From the NCBI RefSeq assembly GCF_004365705.1, contig NZ_SOBN01000002.1, forward strand, positions 1,674,001-1,738,000: a stretch of 64,000 nucleotides of DNA. Reading direction: 5' to 3'. How positions within the stretch are numbered: position 1 is the stretch's first letter; each line of letters begins with the position of its first letter. The notes under the pieces are model-generated. The model had not been told where the DNA came from. It made no database searches and saw nothing but the letters and a program-made list of their open reading frames with translations. This document shows, one piece after another, positions 27,998 through 37,666 of this stretch. A program made the translations under genes and the position numbers. Source of the stretch: Streptomyces sp. 846.5. GTDB taxonomy: Bacteria; Actinomycetota; Actinomycetes; Streptomycetales; Streptomycetaceae.

Positions 27998-29053
27998 TCA
28001 GCCGCGGGGCAGGGCCTCGGACTGGACCGCGGGCAGCTTGGTCCAGTCGTTGGAGACGATGCTGGCGTGCGCGGCCGCCAGCTGCGCCACCTTGGCCTCG
28101 GCCTGGGCCTGAGTGGGGTTGGCGTCGTCGATGGCCGGCGGGACGTTCTGGGCGTCGGTCATCAGCAGCAGATAGTGGTTGGTGTCGTACCAGGAGGTGT
28201 CGATGCTGCCGTTGAGGTAGGTCGAGGCGTCGCCGTCGAAGACCACGAACCAGGGCCGCAGCGTGGTGTCCGCGTAGCGGGTACGGGGGTCCCCGGCCTG
28301 GGCGTTGTGGACCGCGGGGAAGATCTGGGCCTGGCCCAACTGCCCGGCCGCGGACAGGGCGTTGAGGTGCTGGGCGTACTCCTTGTCGGTCCACAGGGTG
28401 TCGGTGGGGTTGGACTCCTCGAACGTGCCGGGGATGATCTCCAGGATCACCTTCCCGGCCAGCGCGTTGCGGCTGGGCCAGTTGTTCGCCTGGGCCGCCG
28501 CGTCCAGCGTGGCGTACTGCCCGCCGCCGGGCTTGGCCAGCAGGTCGGCCGGGCGGAAGACGTCGCTGCCGAGGTGGGCGGCGATGGTCTGGTCGAGCTG
28601 GGTCGGGCCGAGCCCGTAGGTGGCCTGGAAGCCCGCCTTCAGCTCGATCTTGATCATCAGCGGGGCGTGGCCGGGGTGCGCCGCGAACCACACCCTGACG
28701 TCGTCCAGGCAGCTGCCCAGGTCCTTGTTGGCGCCGCCGCTGTAGAGCTGGGCGGCGCTGCTCGCGTCCACGCAGTTGTTGCTGTTCCCGAACGGGTTGG
28801 AGTGGCTGACCTTCCACTCCTTGGTGAAGAAGTCGTCCCAGACGTCCAGCTCGATCATGGAGGTGCCGGTGTCCAGGGCCTGCGCCAGGTAGGGGAAGGC
28901 GCTGGGGTCGTAGGTGTTGTGGATGCCGACGGTGGTGGCGCCGGCCTCGCTGAGAGATCCGGTGTCGACGGCGCTGCTGGTGCCCGCGGGCACCAGCAGC
29001 GCCGCGGCGAGCAGTGCGAGGAACGGCAGAGTACGGCGGGTGGGGCGGGACAT
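27998..29053 (-). CDS. Secreted Ca2+-dependent phosphoinositide phospholipase C-like protein
   Basis: This 351-residue exported protein has a Sec signal peptide ending near SSA (about residue 28). It then shows a PLC-like TIM-barrel with [30 protein letters not shown] and [14 protein letters not shown], matching the Ca2+-dependent PI-PLC1 family. AGGAGG lies 5 nt before ATG 29053. It probably cleaves glycerophospholipid headgroups outside the cell. Substrate specificity is inferred only from the family. Confidence 0.8.
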   Translation of the reverse strand: MSRPTRRTLPFLALLAAALLVPAGTSSAVDTGSLSEAGATTVGIHNTYDPSAFPYLAQALDTGTSMIELDVWDDFFTKEWKVSHSNPFGNSNNCVDASSAAQLYSGGANKDLGSCLDDVRVWFAAHPGHAPLMIKIELKAGFQATYGLGPTQLDQTIAAHLGSDVFRPADLLAKPGGGQYATLDAAAQANNWPSRNALAGKVILEIIPGTFEESNPTDTLWTDKEYAQHLNALSAAGQLGQAQIFPAVHNAQAGDPRTRYADTTLRPWFVVFDGDASTYLNGSIDTSWYDTNHYLLLMTDAQNVPPAIDDANPTQAQAEAKVAQLAAAHASIVSNDWTKLPAVQSEALPRG

Positions 29054-29211
29054 GCTGCCTCCTGGACTGGAGCGGAGCGCGGCACCGCCGCGCGACCGGA
29101 CTAGACCATTCTGGCGGCGCCGCATGTATAGGCCGTGACATGACAATGAAGCAATGCCGACCGTCTGCCCACCGGCAGCAGCGGCGGTTCCGGAACCGCA
29201 GCGGTGCACCG

Positions 29212-29270
29212 TCTCGGCGGCACGGGTCTCGGCGGCACGGGTCTCAGCGGCACCGTCTCAGCGACACAGG
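29212..29270. repeat. 15-bp tandem repeat array
   Basis: Two exact TCTCGGCGGCACGGG units (29212-29226, 29227-29241) are followed by two diverged units (29242-29255 and 29256-29270). The array covers the end of the small Cys-rich frame on the minus strand. Confidence 0.85.
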
Positions 29271-29470
29271 TGCAGCCGCGGCGGGGCCAGCCGCAGCCTG
29301 GCCGCGGTTTCCCGCTGCTTGGGCGACATCAGCACCCCGCAAGGCACGCAGGGCGCACCGCTGCGGGTGCGCCCGGTGCCGTGGCAGGTCGCGCACTCGT
29401 CGTCGACGAGCGTGCGGTAGCCGTCCCGGTACTGCGTGCCGTACAGCGTTCCGATCGACCACCGATCCAT
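29258..29470 (-). CDS. Small Cys-rich putative zinc-finger protein
   Basis: This 70-residue frame contains CATCHGTGRTRSGAPCVPCG, a DnaJ-like CxxCxGxG...CxxC arrangement that could bind one zinc ion. ATG 29470 has an AGGGGG site upstream. The C-terminus runs into the 15-bp tandem repeat, so the true end may vary between strains. Coding status is plausible but not certain; no function is recognised. Confidence 0.45.
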   Translation of the reverse strand: MDRWSIGTLYGTQYRDGYRTLVDDECATCHGTGRTRSGAPCVPCGVLMSPKQRETAARLRLAPPRLHLCR

Positions 29471-29613
29471 GGATCCCCCTGGGCTCGAAGCAGTTCCGAT
29501 CGCGGAGGAAGGCCCTCAGCCGGGGCGTTCCGCGAGGCGTTCGTAGCTGTTACGCGCCCGGATTGGCCCAGGATCAATGAAATCCGAGAAATTTCGCCGC
29601 AGTTGAACCCCCG

Positions 29614-31332
29614 TCAGGAGGCGTACGCCTGGAGTCCGGAGACCTGCCCGGCGGGCCAGCCGGTGTTGGCGGTGAAGGTGAGCCGGAGGTACCGGGTGCT
29701 GCTGCCGGCGGGCAGGGTGGCGGTCGCGGTGTTGCCGGTCGCCGGGTTGAAGGTGTAGCCGGCGGAGCCGAGCAGGGTGCCGAACGAGGAGCCGTCGGTG
29801 CTCCCGGACACCGTGATGGCCTGCGTCCTGGTCCCCCAGGCCGTTGACGGCGGCAGGGTGAGCACGATCCGCCCGACCACCCTGGCGCTGCCGAGGTCGA
29901 CCTGGATCCACTGCGGGAAGGCGTTGTTGGCGCTCTCCCAGTAGGTGTTGGGGTCGCCGTCGACGGCGTTGCCGCTGCCGTAGACCTGGGTGTGGCTGCT
30001 CTCCGAGGTGGGCTGGTGCAGCGCCAGGTCGGTGCTGGGCGGCGGGGTGGTGGGCGGCGGGGTGGTCGGTCCGCCGGAGGCGGCGGGCGAGGTCGGGCGG
30101 GTCGCGGTCAGCGCGATCTGGCCCTTGAGCATCCGGCCGCCGTCGGCGGTGAGCCGCAGGTAGTAGTCCGAGGAGCAGGGCGTGCCGTCCGCGTCCAGAG
30201 CGAGCAGCCCGGATCCGGCGGGGACGCCCGCCTGGGTCTCGGCCGTCTTGGCGATCTGGTTGCCCTCGCCGTACTCGTCGAACATGGAGATGTAGATGCC
30301 CTGGGCCCCGACCCGGACCATGTTGTAGAACTGCCGCCACATGAAGTCGCCGTGGGCGCGCTGGTTGCCCGAGACGTCGCCGGGCAGCACGCAGGGCTGG
30401 TAGTCGACGCCGTTGGCGTTGCAGTCCGCCTGGTCGGGGATGTTGATGTTCTGGTAGACCGAGTCGGAGTCGGCGGCGGAGCCGATGGCGCCGACCATCC
30501 ACGGCGAGATCATGTTGAACGCGTGGTAGGTGCCCAGGTAGCCGGCCCGGGAGCCGCCGGTGCCGGTGCGCCACTCCCGCGGGACCCCGCCGATGACATA
30601 ACAGCCCTGCCCCTTGAACCAGTTGACGACGTCCAGGCAAGTCGCCGCGTCCCAGGGGTGGTTGGCGTCGTTGAAGCCGAAGCCCCAGATGCAGACCACC
30701 GGCTTGCCGTTCTGCCGCGCGTAGGCGGACGAGGCGGTGTGGGCCGACATCTTGTTGGTCCAGTCGGCCTTCATCTCCGACTGCATGTTCGTCCAGCCGG
30801 TGGCGTCGTACATGATGTAGAACTTGCGGCCGTACGTCTCCGCCGAGCTCCGCACCTTGGCGGCCATCGCGTCGCGGGTCGGGCCCTCGCTGCTGTTGGG
30901 GTTGAACCGCTGGAGTGCGGCGGTGTCGCAGCCGTTCTGCTGCATCCACAGGAAGTGGGTGTCCACGGTCTGCTGGTCGTAGGAGGAGAACAGGGTGGCC
31001 GGCTGGCCGTTGTTGAGGTTGGCGTAGCCGGTCTGGTAGCCGTGGGTGTACTCCCGCATGTCGGGCCAGGCCTTGATGGCGTTGTTGCCGGTCGACGGCG
31101 CCTGGGACCAGTTCTGGCTCCAGTGCCACCAGCCGTTGATCGGGGCCCCGTCCCCGATGCAGGCGAACCAGCCCTGGTAGCCGACGGTGACCTTGCCGAC
31201 CACGTCGCCGGCCGGGCTGGCCGCCGTGGCGACCGCGGCGTCCGCGGCGCGCAGCAACTGACTGCCCGTCACCGCGATGACGGCTGTTCCTCCGAGCACG
31301 GACGCCATGAACGTCCTTCGTGACAGTGGCAT
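29614..31332 (-). CDS. Tat-exported GH71/GH99-like glycosidase with discoidin domain
   Basis: This 572-residue protein opens with a twin-arginine signal (PLSRRTFMASVLGG). A barrel domain (about 45-425) contains VTVGYQGWFACIGDG, WWHWSQNW and the GH71/99-like motif MFDEYGEGNQIAK, where Glu could be catalytic. A Pro/Thr linker leads to a C-terminal F5/8 type C/CBM32 domain closely similar to those of the GH87-like enzyme. ATG 31332 is preferred over GTG 31347 because GAGGAA lies 8 nt upstream. It may act on alpha-mannan or alpha-glucan; this is inference. Confidence 0.65.
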   Translation of the reverse strand: MPLSRRTFMASVLGGTAVIAVTGSQLLRAADAAVATAASPAGDVVGKVTVGYQGWFACIGDGAPINGWWHWSQNWSQAPSTGNNAIKAWPDMREYTHGYQTGYANLNNGQPATLFSSYDQQTVDTHFLWMQQNGCDTAALQRFNPNSSEGPTRDAMAAKVRSSAETYGRKFYIMYDATGWTNMQSEMKADWTNKMSAHTASSAYARQNGKPVVCIWGFGFNDANHPWDAATCLDVVNWFKGQGCYVIGGVPREWRTGTGGSRAGYLGTYHAFNMISPWMVGAIGSAADSDSVYQNINIPDQADCNANGVDYQPCVLPGDVSGNQRAHGDFMWRQFYNMVRVGAQGIYISMFDEYGEGNQIAKTAETQAGVPAGSGLLALDADGTPCSSDYYLRLTADGGRMLKGQIALTATRPTSPAASGGPTTPPPTTPPPSTDLALHQPTSESSHTQVYGSGNAVDGDPNTYWESANNAFPQWIQVDLGSARVVGRIVLTLPPSTAWGTRTQAITVSGSTDGSSFGTLLGSAGYTFNPATGNTATATLPAGSSTRYLRLTFTANTGWPAGQVSGLQAYAS

Positions 31333-31479
31333 GGGGGTGTTCCTCACGGCTGGGTGGGCGGTGAACAGTCAAAGCGTCGTGTATTTTCTCTATGCTGTAA
31401 ATAGATTGCGAACATCTGTCGACGCCCCCTAGCTTCACAGCTATCCGCACGACCGGACGGCGCCGAGGGAGACAGCGCG

Positions 31480-32424
31480 TTGACAGAGCATCGGAGAGCA
31501 CCTCTGGTGGAGGCCCGGGGGCTGCGCAAGGTCTACCAGCCCTCCGGCTTCACCGCCGTGGACGGCATCGACTTCACCCTGGTCCCCGGCGAGGCCTTCG
31601 GCTTCCTGGGACCGAACGGCGCCGGCAAGTCCTCGACCATGCGCATGATCGGCTGCGTCTCCCCGTTCAGCGGCGGCTCGCTGCGGGTGCTCGGCCTGGA
31701 CGCGGCCACCCACGGCTCCGAGATCCGGGCCAGGATCGGGGTGGTCCCCCAGGAGGACACCCTGGACGACGAACTGACGGTCCGTGAGAACCTGCTGATC
31801 TACGGCCGCTACTTCGGCCTGCCCCGCGCCGTGGTCCGCGAACGCGCCGACCGGCTACTGGAGTTCGCCCGGCTCTCCGACAAGGCGGACGAGCAGGTCT
31901 CAGCCCTCTCCGGCGGCATGAAGCGGCGGCTCACCATCGCCCGCGGCCTGGTCAACGAGCCGGAGATCCTGCTCCTCGACGAGCCCACCACCGGCCTGGA
32001 CCCGCAGGCCCGCCATCTCCTCTGGGAACGGCTCTACCAGCTCAAGTCCGAGGGCGTCAGCCTCATTCTGACCACCCACTACATGGACGAGGCCGAACAG
32101 CTCTGCGACCGCCTGGTGGTCATGGACGGCGGACGCATCGTCGCCGAGGGGACGCCACGGGAGCTGATCGAGGCTCATGCGAGCCGTGAGGTGCTGGAGC
32201 TCCGGCTCCCGCCCGGCGACCAGGCGGTGACGGCGGAGAAGCTGCAGGGCCTGGCCGACCGCCTGGAGCCGCTGCCGGACCGGCTGCTGCTCTACACCGA
32301 GGACGGCGAGACCGCACTGGCCGCGGTGCACGCCCGGGGCATCGTCCCGGTCACGGCGCTGGTCCGCCGGGCCGGCCTGGAGGACGTCTTCCTCATCCTG
32401 ACCGGCCGCACCCTCGTCGACTAG
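31480..32424 (+). CDS. ABC transporter ATP-binding protein (NodI/DrrA type)
   Basis: This 314-residue ATPase has Walker A GPNGAGKS (44-51), the signature LSGGMKRRL, Walker B ILLLDEPTTGLDP and switch His in ILTTHYMDEAE. A C-terminal extension resembles NodI and DrrA of polysaccharide and anthracycline exporters. It begins at TTG 31480 with GGGAG upstream and is followed by two ABC-2 permease genes at 20- and 10-bp gaps. Substrate is unknown. Confidence 0.92.
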   Translation: MTEHRRAPLVEARGLRKVYQPSGFTAVDGIDFTLVPGEAFGFLGPNGAGKSSTMRMIGCVSPFSGGSLRVLGLDAATHGSEIRARIGVVPQEDTLDDELTVRENLLIYGRYFGLPRAVVRERADRLLEFARLSDKADEQVSALSGGMKRRLTIARGLVNEPEILLLDEPTTGLDPQARHLLWERLYQLKSEGVSLILTTHYMDEAEQLCDRLVVMDGGRIVAEGTPRELIEAHASREVLELRLPPGDQAVTAEKLQGLADRLEPLPDRLLLYTEDGETALAAVHARGIVPVTALVRRAGLEDVFLILTGRTLVD

Positions 32425-32444
32425 CAGCCGGAAGGGAGAACCCC

Positions 32445-33281
32445 ATGGCCTCGGCCGCACTCCAACGTCCCGACACGCAACCCGACTCGCGCCCCGGCGC
32501 GCGACCCGCACCGCCTCCGCTGCTGCGGGAGTTCAGCTACTGGCTGCACCGCTACCGCCGCACCTGGCGCGGCACCGTCGTGATCAGCGTGGCCAACCCG
32601 CTGCTCTTCCTGGCCGCGATCGGCGCCGGTCTCGGCAAGCTGGTGGACCGCGGCGTCAGCGGCTATCTGCACGGCAGTTCCTATGTCGCCTTCTTCGCCC
32701 CCGGGCTGCTGGCCGCGATGGCCATGCAGACCGGCTTCATCGAGGCGGCCGGACCGGTGTTCCAGTCGGCCCGCCCGCAGGGCAACTACCGTGCCGCCGC
32801 CGCGACGTCGATGAGCCCCACCGACATCCTCGGCGGCCATCTGCTGTTCATGGCCTTCCGGCTGGCCCTCAGCGCCACCGCGTTCAGCGCGGTGGTCGCC
32901 GCCTTCGGCATCACCGGTCCGCTGCGCGCCCTGCTGCTGGTGCCCGCGGCCACCCTCACCGGGATGGCCTTCTGCGCACCCGTCGCCGCCTGGTCGGTCA
33001 CGGTGACCCGGCAGGCCCGGATCAACGGCGTCTTCCGCTTCGTGCTGATGCCGCTCTACATGTTCTCCGGGACCTTCTTCTCCACCGACCAGCTGCCCCG
33101 GTGGCTGCACGCCGTCATCGCCTGCACCCCGCTCTACCAGGGCATCGAGCTGTGCCGCTCGATCGTCGCCGGCACCGCCACGGCCCGCGGCACTGCGCTG
33201 CACACCGGCTACCTCGCCGCCCTGGTCCTGCTGGGCTACCTGGCCGCCCGCCGTACCTTCACCCGCCGGCTGAACGGATAG
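32445..33281 (+). CDS. ABC-2 type permease (first)
   Basis: This 278-residue membrane protein has about six transmembrane helices and an ABC-2 core with LPLYMFSGTFFSTDQLPRWL and ACTPLYQGIELCRS near the end, typical of NodJ/DrrB permeases. It is the second gene of the exporter operon; GGAAGGGAG precedes ATG 32445. With the next gene it probably forms a heterodimeric pore. Confidence 0.9.
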   Translation: MASAALQRPDTQPDSRPGARPAPPPLLREFSYWLHRYRRTWRGTVVISVANPLLFLAAIGAGLGKLVDRGVSGYLHGSSYVAFFAPGLLAAMAMQTGFIEAAGPVFQSARPQGNYRAAAATSMSPTDILGGHLLFMAFRLALSATAFSAVVAAFGITGPLRALLLVPAATLTGMAFCAPVAAWSVTVTRQARINGVFRFVLMPLYMFSGTFFSTDQLPRWLHAVIACTPLYQGIELCRSIVAGTATARGTALHTGYLAALVLLGYLAARRTFTRRLNG

Positions 33282-33291
33282 GGAGCCCCTC

Positions 33292-34059
33292 GTGCCCGCC
33301 CTGCTCCTGATCGAACGCAATCTGCTGATCTACCGCCACACCTGGTACCTGCTGCTGGCCGAGGTGCTGGAGCCGATGCTCTACCTGCTGACCATCGGCG
33401 TCGGCATCGGCCAGCTGGTCGGACACGTCCCCGGCCTGGGCGGCAGCGCACAAGGAGACGTCAGCTACTCGGTGTACGTCGCCCCGGCGCTGCTGGCCAC
33501 CGCCGCGATGAACGGCGCGATGAACGAGACCACCTTCAACATGTTCGCCAAGCTGAAGCTGCAGCGCGTCTACGACTCCATCCTGGCCACCCCGATGACC
33601 GTGTACGACGTCGCCGTCGGCGAGGTGTGCTGGGCACTGCTGCGCGGGGTGCTCATCACCGCCGGCTTCCTCGCCGTGGTCGGCGCCTTCGGCCTGGTCC
33701 ACTCAGTGTGGATCATTCTGGTGGTCCCCGGCGCCGCACTGGTCGGCTTCGCCTTCGCCTCGGTGGGCCTGGCCGTGGTCACCTGTCTGCGCACCTGGGC
33801 GGACTTCCAGTTCATCCAGCTGGCAATGCTGCCGATGTTCCTGTTCGCGACCACCTTCTACCCGCTGTCGGTGTACCCCAGGCCGATCCAGATCGCGGTG
33901 GAGTGCCTGCCGCTCTACCAGAGCATCCAGCTGATCCGGCTGCCCGCCCTCGGCCACCCCGGGACGGCCCTGCTGCTCCCGGTGGTGTACCTGCTGCTGA
34001 TGGGCGCACTCGGGCTGCGGATCGCCCTGCCCCGGATGCAGAGGCTGCTGCTGCGCTGA
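33292..34059 (+). CDS. ABC-2 type permease (second)
   Basis: This 255-residue membrane protein starts at GTG 33292 only 10 bp after the first permease. It contains LEPMLYLLTIGVGIGQLVG, MNETTFNMFAKLKLQRVYDS and the C-terminal FYPLSVYPRPIQIAVECLPL motif of the NodJ family. It is probably the partner half of the pore. No terminator is seen before the converging DUF3349 gene. Confidence 0.9.
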   Translation: MPALLLIERNLLIYRHTWYLLLAEVLEPMLYLLTIGVGIGQLVGHVPGLGGSAQGDVSYSVYVAPALLATAAMNGAMNETTFNMFAKLKLQRVYDSILATPMTVYDVAVGEVCWALLRGVLITAGFLAVVGAFGLVHSVWIILVVPGAALVGFAFASVGLAVVTCLRTWADFQFIQLAMLPMFLFATTFYPLSVYPRPIQIAVECLPLYQSIQLIRLPALGHPGTALLLPVVYLLLMGALGLRIALPRMQRLLLR

Positions 34060-34100
34060 CGGCGGCGGCAGGCATCCGGGGCAGGGATCAATCGAAACAG

Positions 34101-34397
34101 TCAGGCCTCGGGTCGGGCCAGCGGCCAGCCGCCGGCCGCCAGCCTGGCCTTGACCCGGGCCACGTCGCTGTCGGCGAGCGGGCCGGCGGCGGTGCTCTCG
34201 GCAGCGTCGCGGATGGCCTTGGCGGTGATCGGGTCGCTGCCGCCGACCAGCTCCTCGATGATCGAGGAGACCTGATCCTCCGTCAACTGACTGGCGAGCA
34301 GCGCGAACAGCGGAACGTAGTCGCGCTCCGGAACTCCCTCGGGATAGCCGGCACGCAGCCAGCCGACGATGGACGACAGTACGGGTGGCAAGGGCAT
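34101..34397 (-). CDS. DUF3349 domain protein
   Basis: This 98-residue soluble protein begins PLPPVLSSIVGWLRAGYPEG, the DUF3349 hallmark, and is predicted to be mostly helical (LTEDQVSSIIEELV). It is the third gene of the Pit transporter operon, 21 bp after the small membrane protein. Family function is unknown; mycobacterial members have solved structures but no assigned activity. Confidence 0.8.
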   Translation of the reverse strand: MPLPPVLSSIVGWLRAGYPEGVPERDYVPLFALLASQLTEDQVSSIIEELVGGSDPITAKAIRDAAESTAAGPLADSDVARVKARLAAGGWPLARPEA

Positions 34398-34418
34398 CTG
34401 CCCGGTCCCTCCTTCGTT

Positions 34419-34694
34419 TCAGGTGGCGGCGACGATCAGGTAGATGCCCCAGCCCACCGCGGCCAGGACCACGGCGAAGCAGAGCACGGCGACGGCCAGG
34501 CCCAGCGTGCTGCCGCCGACCACCCGGTCGTCGTCGTCCGCGCCGGCCGTCGTGGCGGACGCGGTCCCGGCCCCGCCGCCGGGAAGGCTGAGCGCGCGCA
34601 GCCCGACGGCGAACAGCGCCGGCAGTCCGGCGCCGGCCAGCAGGCCGAACACCACGATCTGCCACAGGGCGTGCAGATTGATCCAGGAGTTCAT
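34419..34694 (-). CDS. Small membrane protein of Pit operon
   Basis: This 91-residue protein has two hydrophobic helices (about 10-30 and 63-88) joined by a Gly/Ala/Asp-rich loop. Its ATG overlaps the pit stop codon (ATGA at 34694-34691), which argues for co-translation and perhaps a role with the phosphate transporter. No named family is recognised. Confidence 0.75.
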   Translation of the reverse strand: MNSWINLHALWQIVVFGLLAGAGLPALFAVGLRALSLPGGGAGTASATTAGADDDDRVVGGSTLGLAVAVLCFAVVLAAVGWGIYLIVAAT

Positions 34695-35848
34695 ACCGAC
34701 GCGACCTCCTTCGGCTTCTCACTCGGCGGCGCGACCGTTCCGGTCCACTCCGCGTTGACGTTCTGGTGGCTCACCGCGGTGCGGCGGGACCTGAGGTAGA
34801 TGAGCCCGGCCACCGCGAGCAGCAGCACCAGCACCACCACGATCCCGGCGTTGCCGCCGATCACGTGCGCGAGCCCGTAGCCGCCCGCGCCGACCAGCCC
34901 GGCGGCCGGCAGGGTGAACAGCCAGGCGACGGCCATCCGTCCGGCCACGCTCCAGCGGACCTCGGCGCCCTTCTTGCCGACGCCGGTGCCCAGGATCGAC
35001 CCGGTGGCGACATGGGTGGTCGACAGCGAGTAGCCGAAGTGGCTGGACAGCAGGATGATCGCGGCCGAGGAGGACTCGGCGGCCATCCCCTGCGGGGACT
35101 CGATCTCCACCAGCCCCTTGCCGAGGGTCCGGATCACCCGCCAGCCGCCCATGTAGGTGCCCAGGGCGATGGCGATGGCACAGCTGAGGATCACCCAGAA
35201 CGGCGCCTTGGCGCCCGAGTGCAGGCTGCCGTTGGCGATCAGCGCCAGGGTGATGATGCCCATGGTCTTCTGGGCGTCGTTGGTGCCGTGGGCCAGCGAC
35301 ACCATCGAGGCCGACCCGATCTGTCCGATCCGGAAGCCGTGGCTGCGGGCCTTGGGGTGCACCCCGCGGCTGATCCGGTAGACCAGCCAGGTCCCGGTGG
35401 CGGCGACCAGCCCGGCGATCACCGGCGACAGCCCGGCCGGGATGATCACCTTCTGGACCAGCCCGTGCCATTTGACCGCGTGGCCGCCTGCCGCGGCGAT
35501 GGTCGAACCGACCACCCCGCCGATCAGCGCGTGCGAGGAGCTGGAGGGGATCCCCAGGAACCAGGTGAGGAGGTTCCAGATGATGCCCCCGGCCAGTCCG
35601 GCGAAGACCACGGTGAGAGTGACGAGGTTGGTGGCCACCAGGCCGCTGGCGATGGTCGCCGCGACGCTCAGCGAGAGGAAGGCACCGACCAGATTGAGTG
35701 CTCCGGACAGCGCGACGGCTGTCCTGGGGCCGAGGGCGCCGGTGGCGATGGACGTCGCCATGGCATTGCCCGTGTCGTGGAATCCATTGGTGAAGTCGAA
35801 GGCCAGAGCCGTGACGACCACCAGAGCAAGCAGAGTGTCGTTACCCAC
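34691..35848 (-). CDS. pit: Low-affinity inorganic phosphate transporter (PiT family)
   Basis: This 385-residue membrane protein has the duplicated PiT signature: FTNGFHDTGNAMAT near the N-terminus and SLAHGTNDAQKTMG in the second half. It also has about ten hydrophobic segments and SSSHALIGG and TTHVATGS motifs. Such proteins take up metal-phosphate complexes with protons. GTG 35848 gives the family N-terminus VGNDTLLALVV. It heads a three-gene operon with a coupled membrane protein and a DUF3349 protein. Confidence 0.92.
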   Translation of the reverse strand: MGNDTLLALVVVTALAFDFTNGFHDTGNAMATSIATGALGPRTAVALSGALNLVGAFLSLSVAATIASGLVATNLVTLTVVFAGLAGGIIWNLLTWFLGIPSSSSHALIGGVVGSTIAAAGGHAVKWHGLVQKVIIPAGLSPVIAGLVAATGTWLVYRISRGVHPKARSHGFRIGQIGSASMVSLAHGTNDAQKTMGIITLALIANGSLHSGAKAPFWVILSCAIAIALGTYMGGWRVIRTLGKGLVEIESPQGMAAESSSAAIILLSSHFGYSLSTTHVATGSILGTGVGKKGAEVRWSVAGRMAVAWLFTLPAAGLVGAGGYGLAHVIGGNAGIVVVLVLLLAVAGLIYLRSRRTAVSHQNVNAEWTGTVAPPSEKPKEVASV

Positions 35849-36053
35849 ATCCGCAGTGTCCCCAGGTGTGGATCGAGCGTCGAGACGCCGGGCCGAGACT
35901 TGGCCGACTGGCCGTATCGGCGCCACCCTGAGGCCATCCGGGACACAGATCCGCGCCCGCGTTCCCGTACAGTGGGGGTGTGCGACACATCACTCTTTCG
36001 CCGATGTAACGAATATGTGCGGTTCGCCGATAAACCCATCGGTGCTGCTTGGT

Positions 36054-36101
36054 ATGCAGCGCCGGATGCGTGTCCTGCGCAGCCTCGAGCAGGTCCTATG
36101 A
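36054..36101 (+). other. Possible leader peptide/remnant upstream of sigma factor
   Basis: A 15-codon frame [15 protein letters not shown] ends in TGA at 36099-36101, touching the AGGGAGG ribosome-binding site of the sigma factor. VLRSLEQVL resembles the VLRSLNQIL stretch that I recall from the N-terminal region of HrdB, but here it is in a different frame from the main gene. It may be a regulatory leader or a frameshifted relic. Confidence 0.35.
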
Positions 36102-36117
36102 GGGAGGCACAGCGCTG

Positions 36118-37242
<1,125 letters not shown>

Positions 37243-37264
37243 TGAGTACGGGGACTGCGACGAG

Positions 37265-37666
37265 ATGACGACTCCTCCGCGACCCCCCGCCGGGTCCGAC
37301 CAGGGCACGGTCAGGGTGGACAGCTGGATCTGGTCGGTACGGCTGACCAAGACCCGCTCGCTGGCCGCGGCCGCCTGCAAGGCTGGCCATGTCCGGGTGA
37401 ACGGCGAGCGGGCCAAGCCGGCCCAGACCGTACGCGCGGGCGACGAGGTCCGGGTGCGCGAGGGCGGCGGCTACGAGCGGATCGTCACCGTCGCGAAGAT
37501 CGTGCGCAAGCGGGTGGGCGCCCCGGTCGCCGCCGAGTGCTACCTGGACACCAGCCCGCCGCGGCCGCCGCGCGAGGAGGTCGTGCTGGTGGCCGTGCGG
37601 GACCGCGGCGCGGGCCGTCCTACCAAGCGCGACCGCCGCGAGCTGGAACGGCTGCAGCGGTACTGA
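37265..37666 (+). CDS. S4-domain RNA-binding protein
   Basis: This 133-residue basic protein has an S4 domain at about residues 17-80 (VRVDSWIWSVRLTKTRSLAA, then HVRVNGERAKPAQTVRAGDE). A C-terminal basic tail (GRPTKRDRRELERL) follows. It resembles Hsp15/YrfH-type proteins that bind stalled 50S subunits. It follows the sigma factor by 22 bp and may be co-transcribed. Its last 47 bp overlap the 3' end of the convergent terpene cyclase gene. Confidence 0.85.
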   Translation: MTTPPRPPAGSDQGTVRVDSWIWSVRLTKTRSLAAAACKAGHVRVNGERAKPAQTVRAGDEVRVREGGGYERIVTVAKIVRKRVGAPVAAECYLDTSPPRPPREEVVLVAVRDRGAGRPTKRDRRELERLQRY

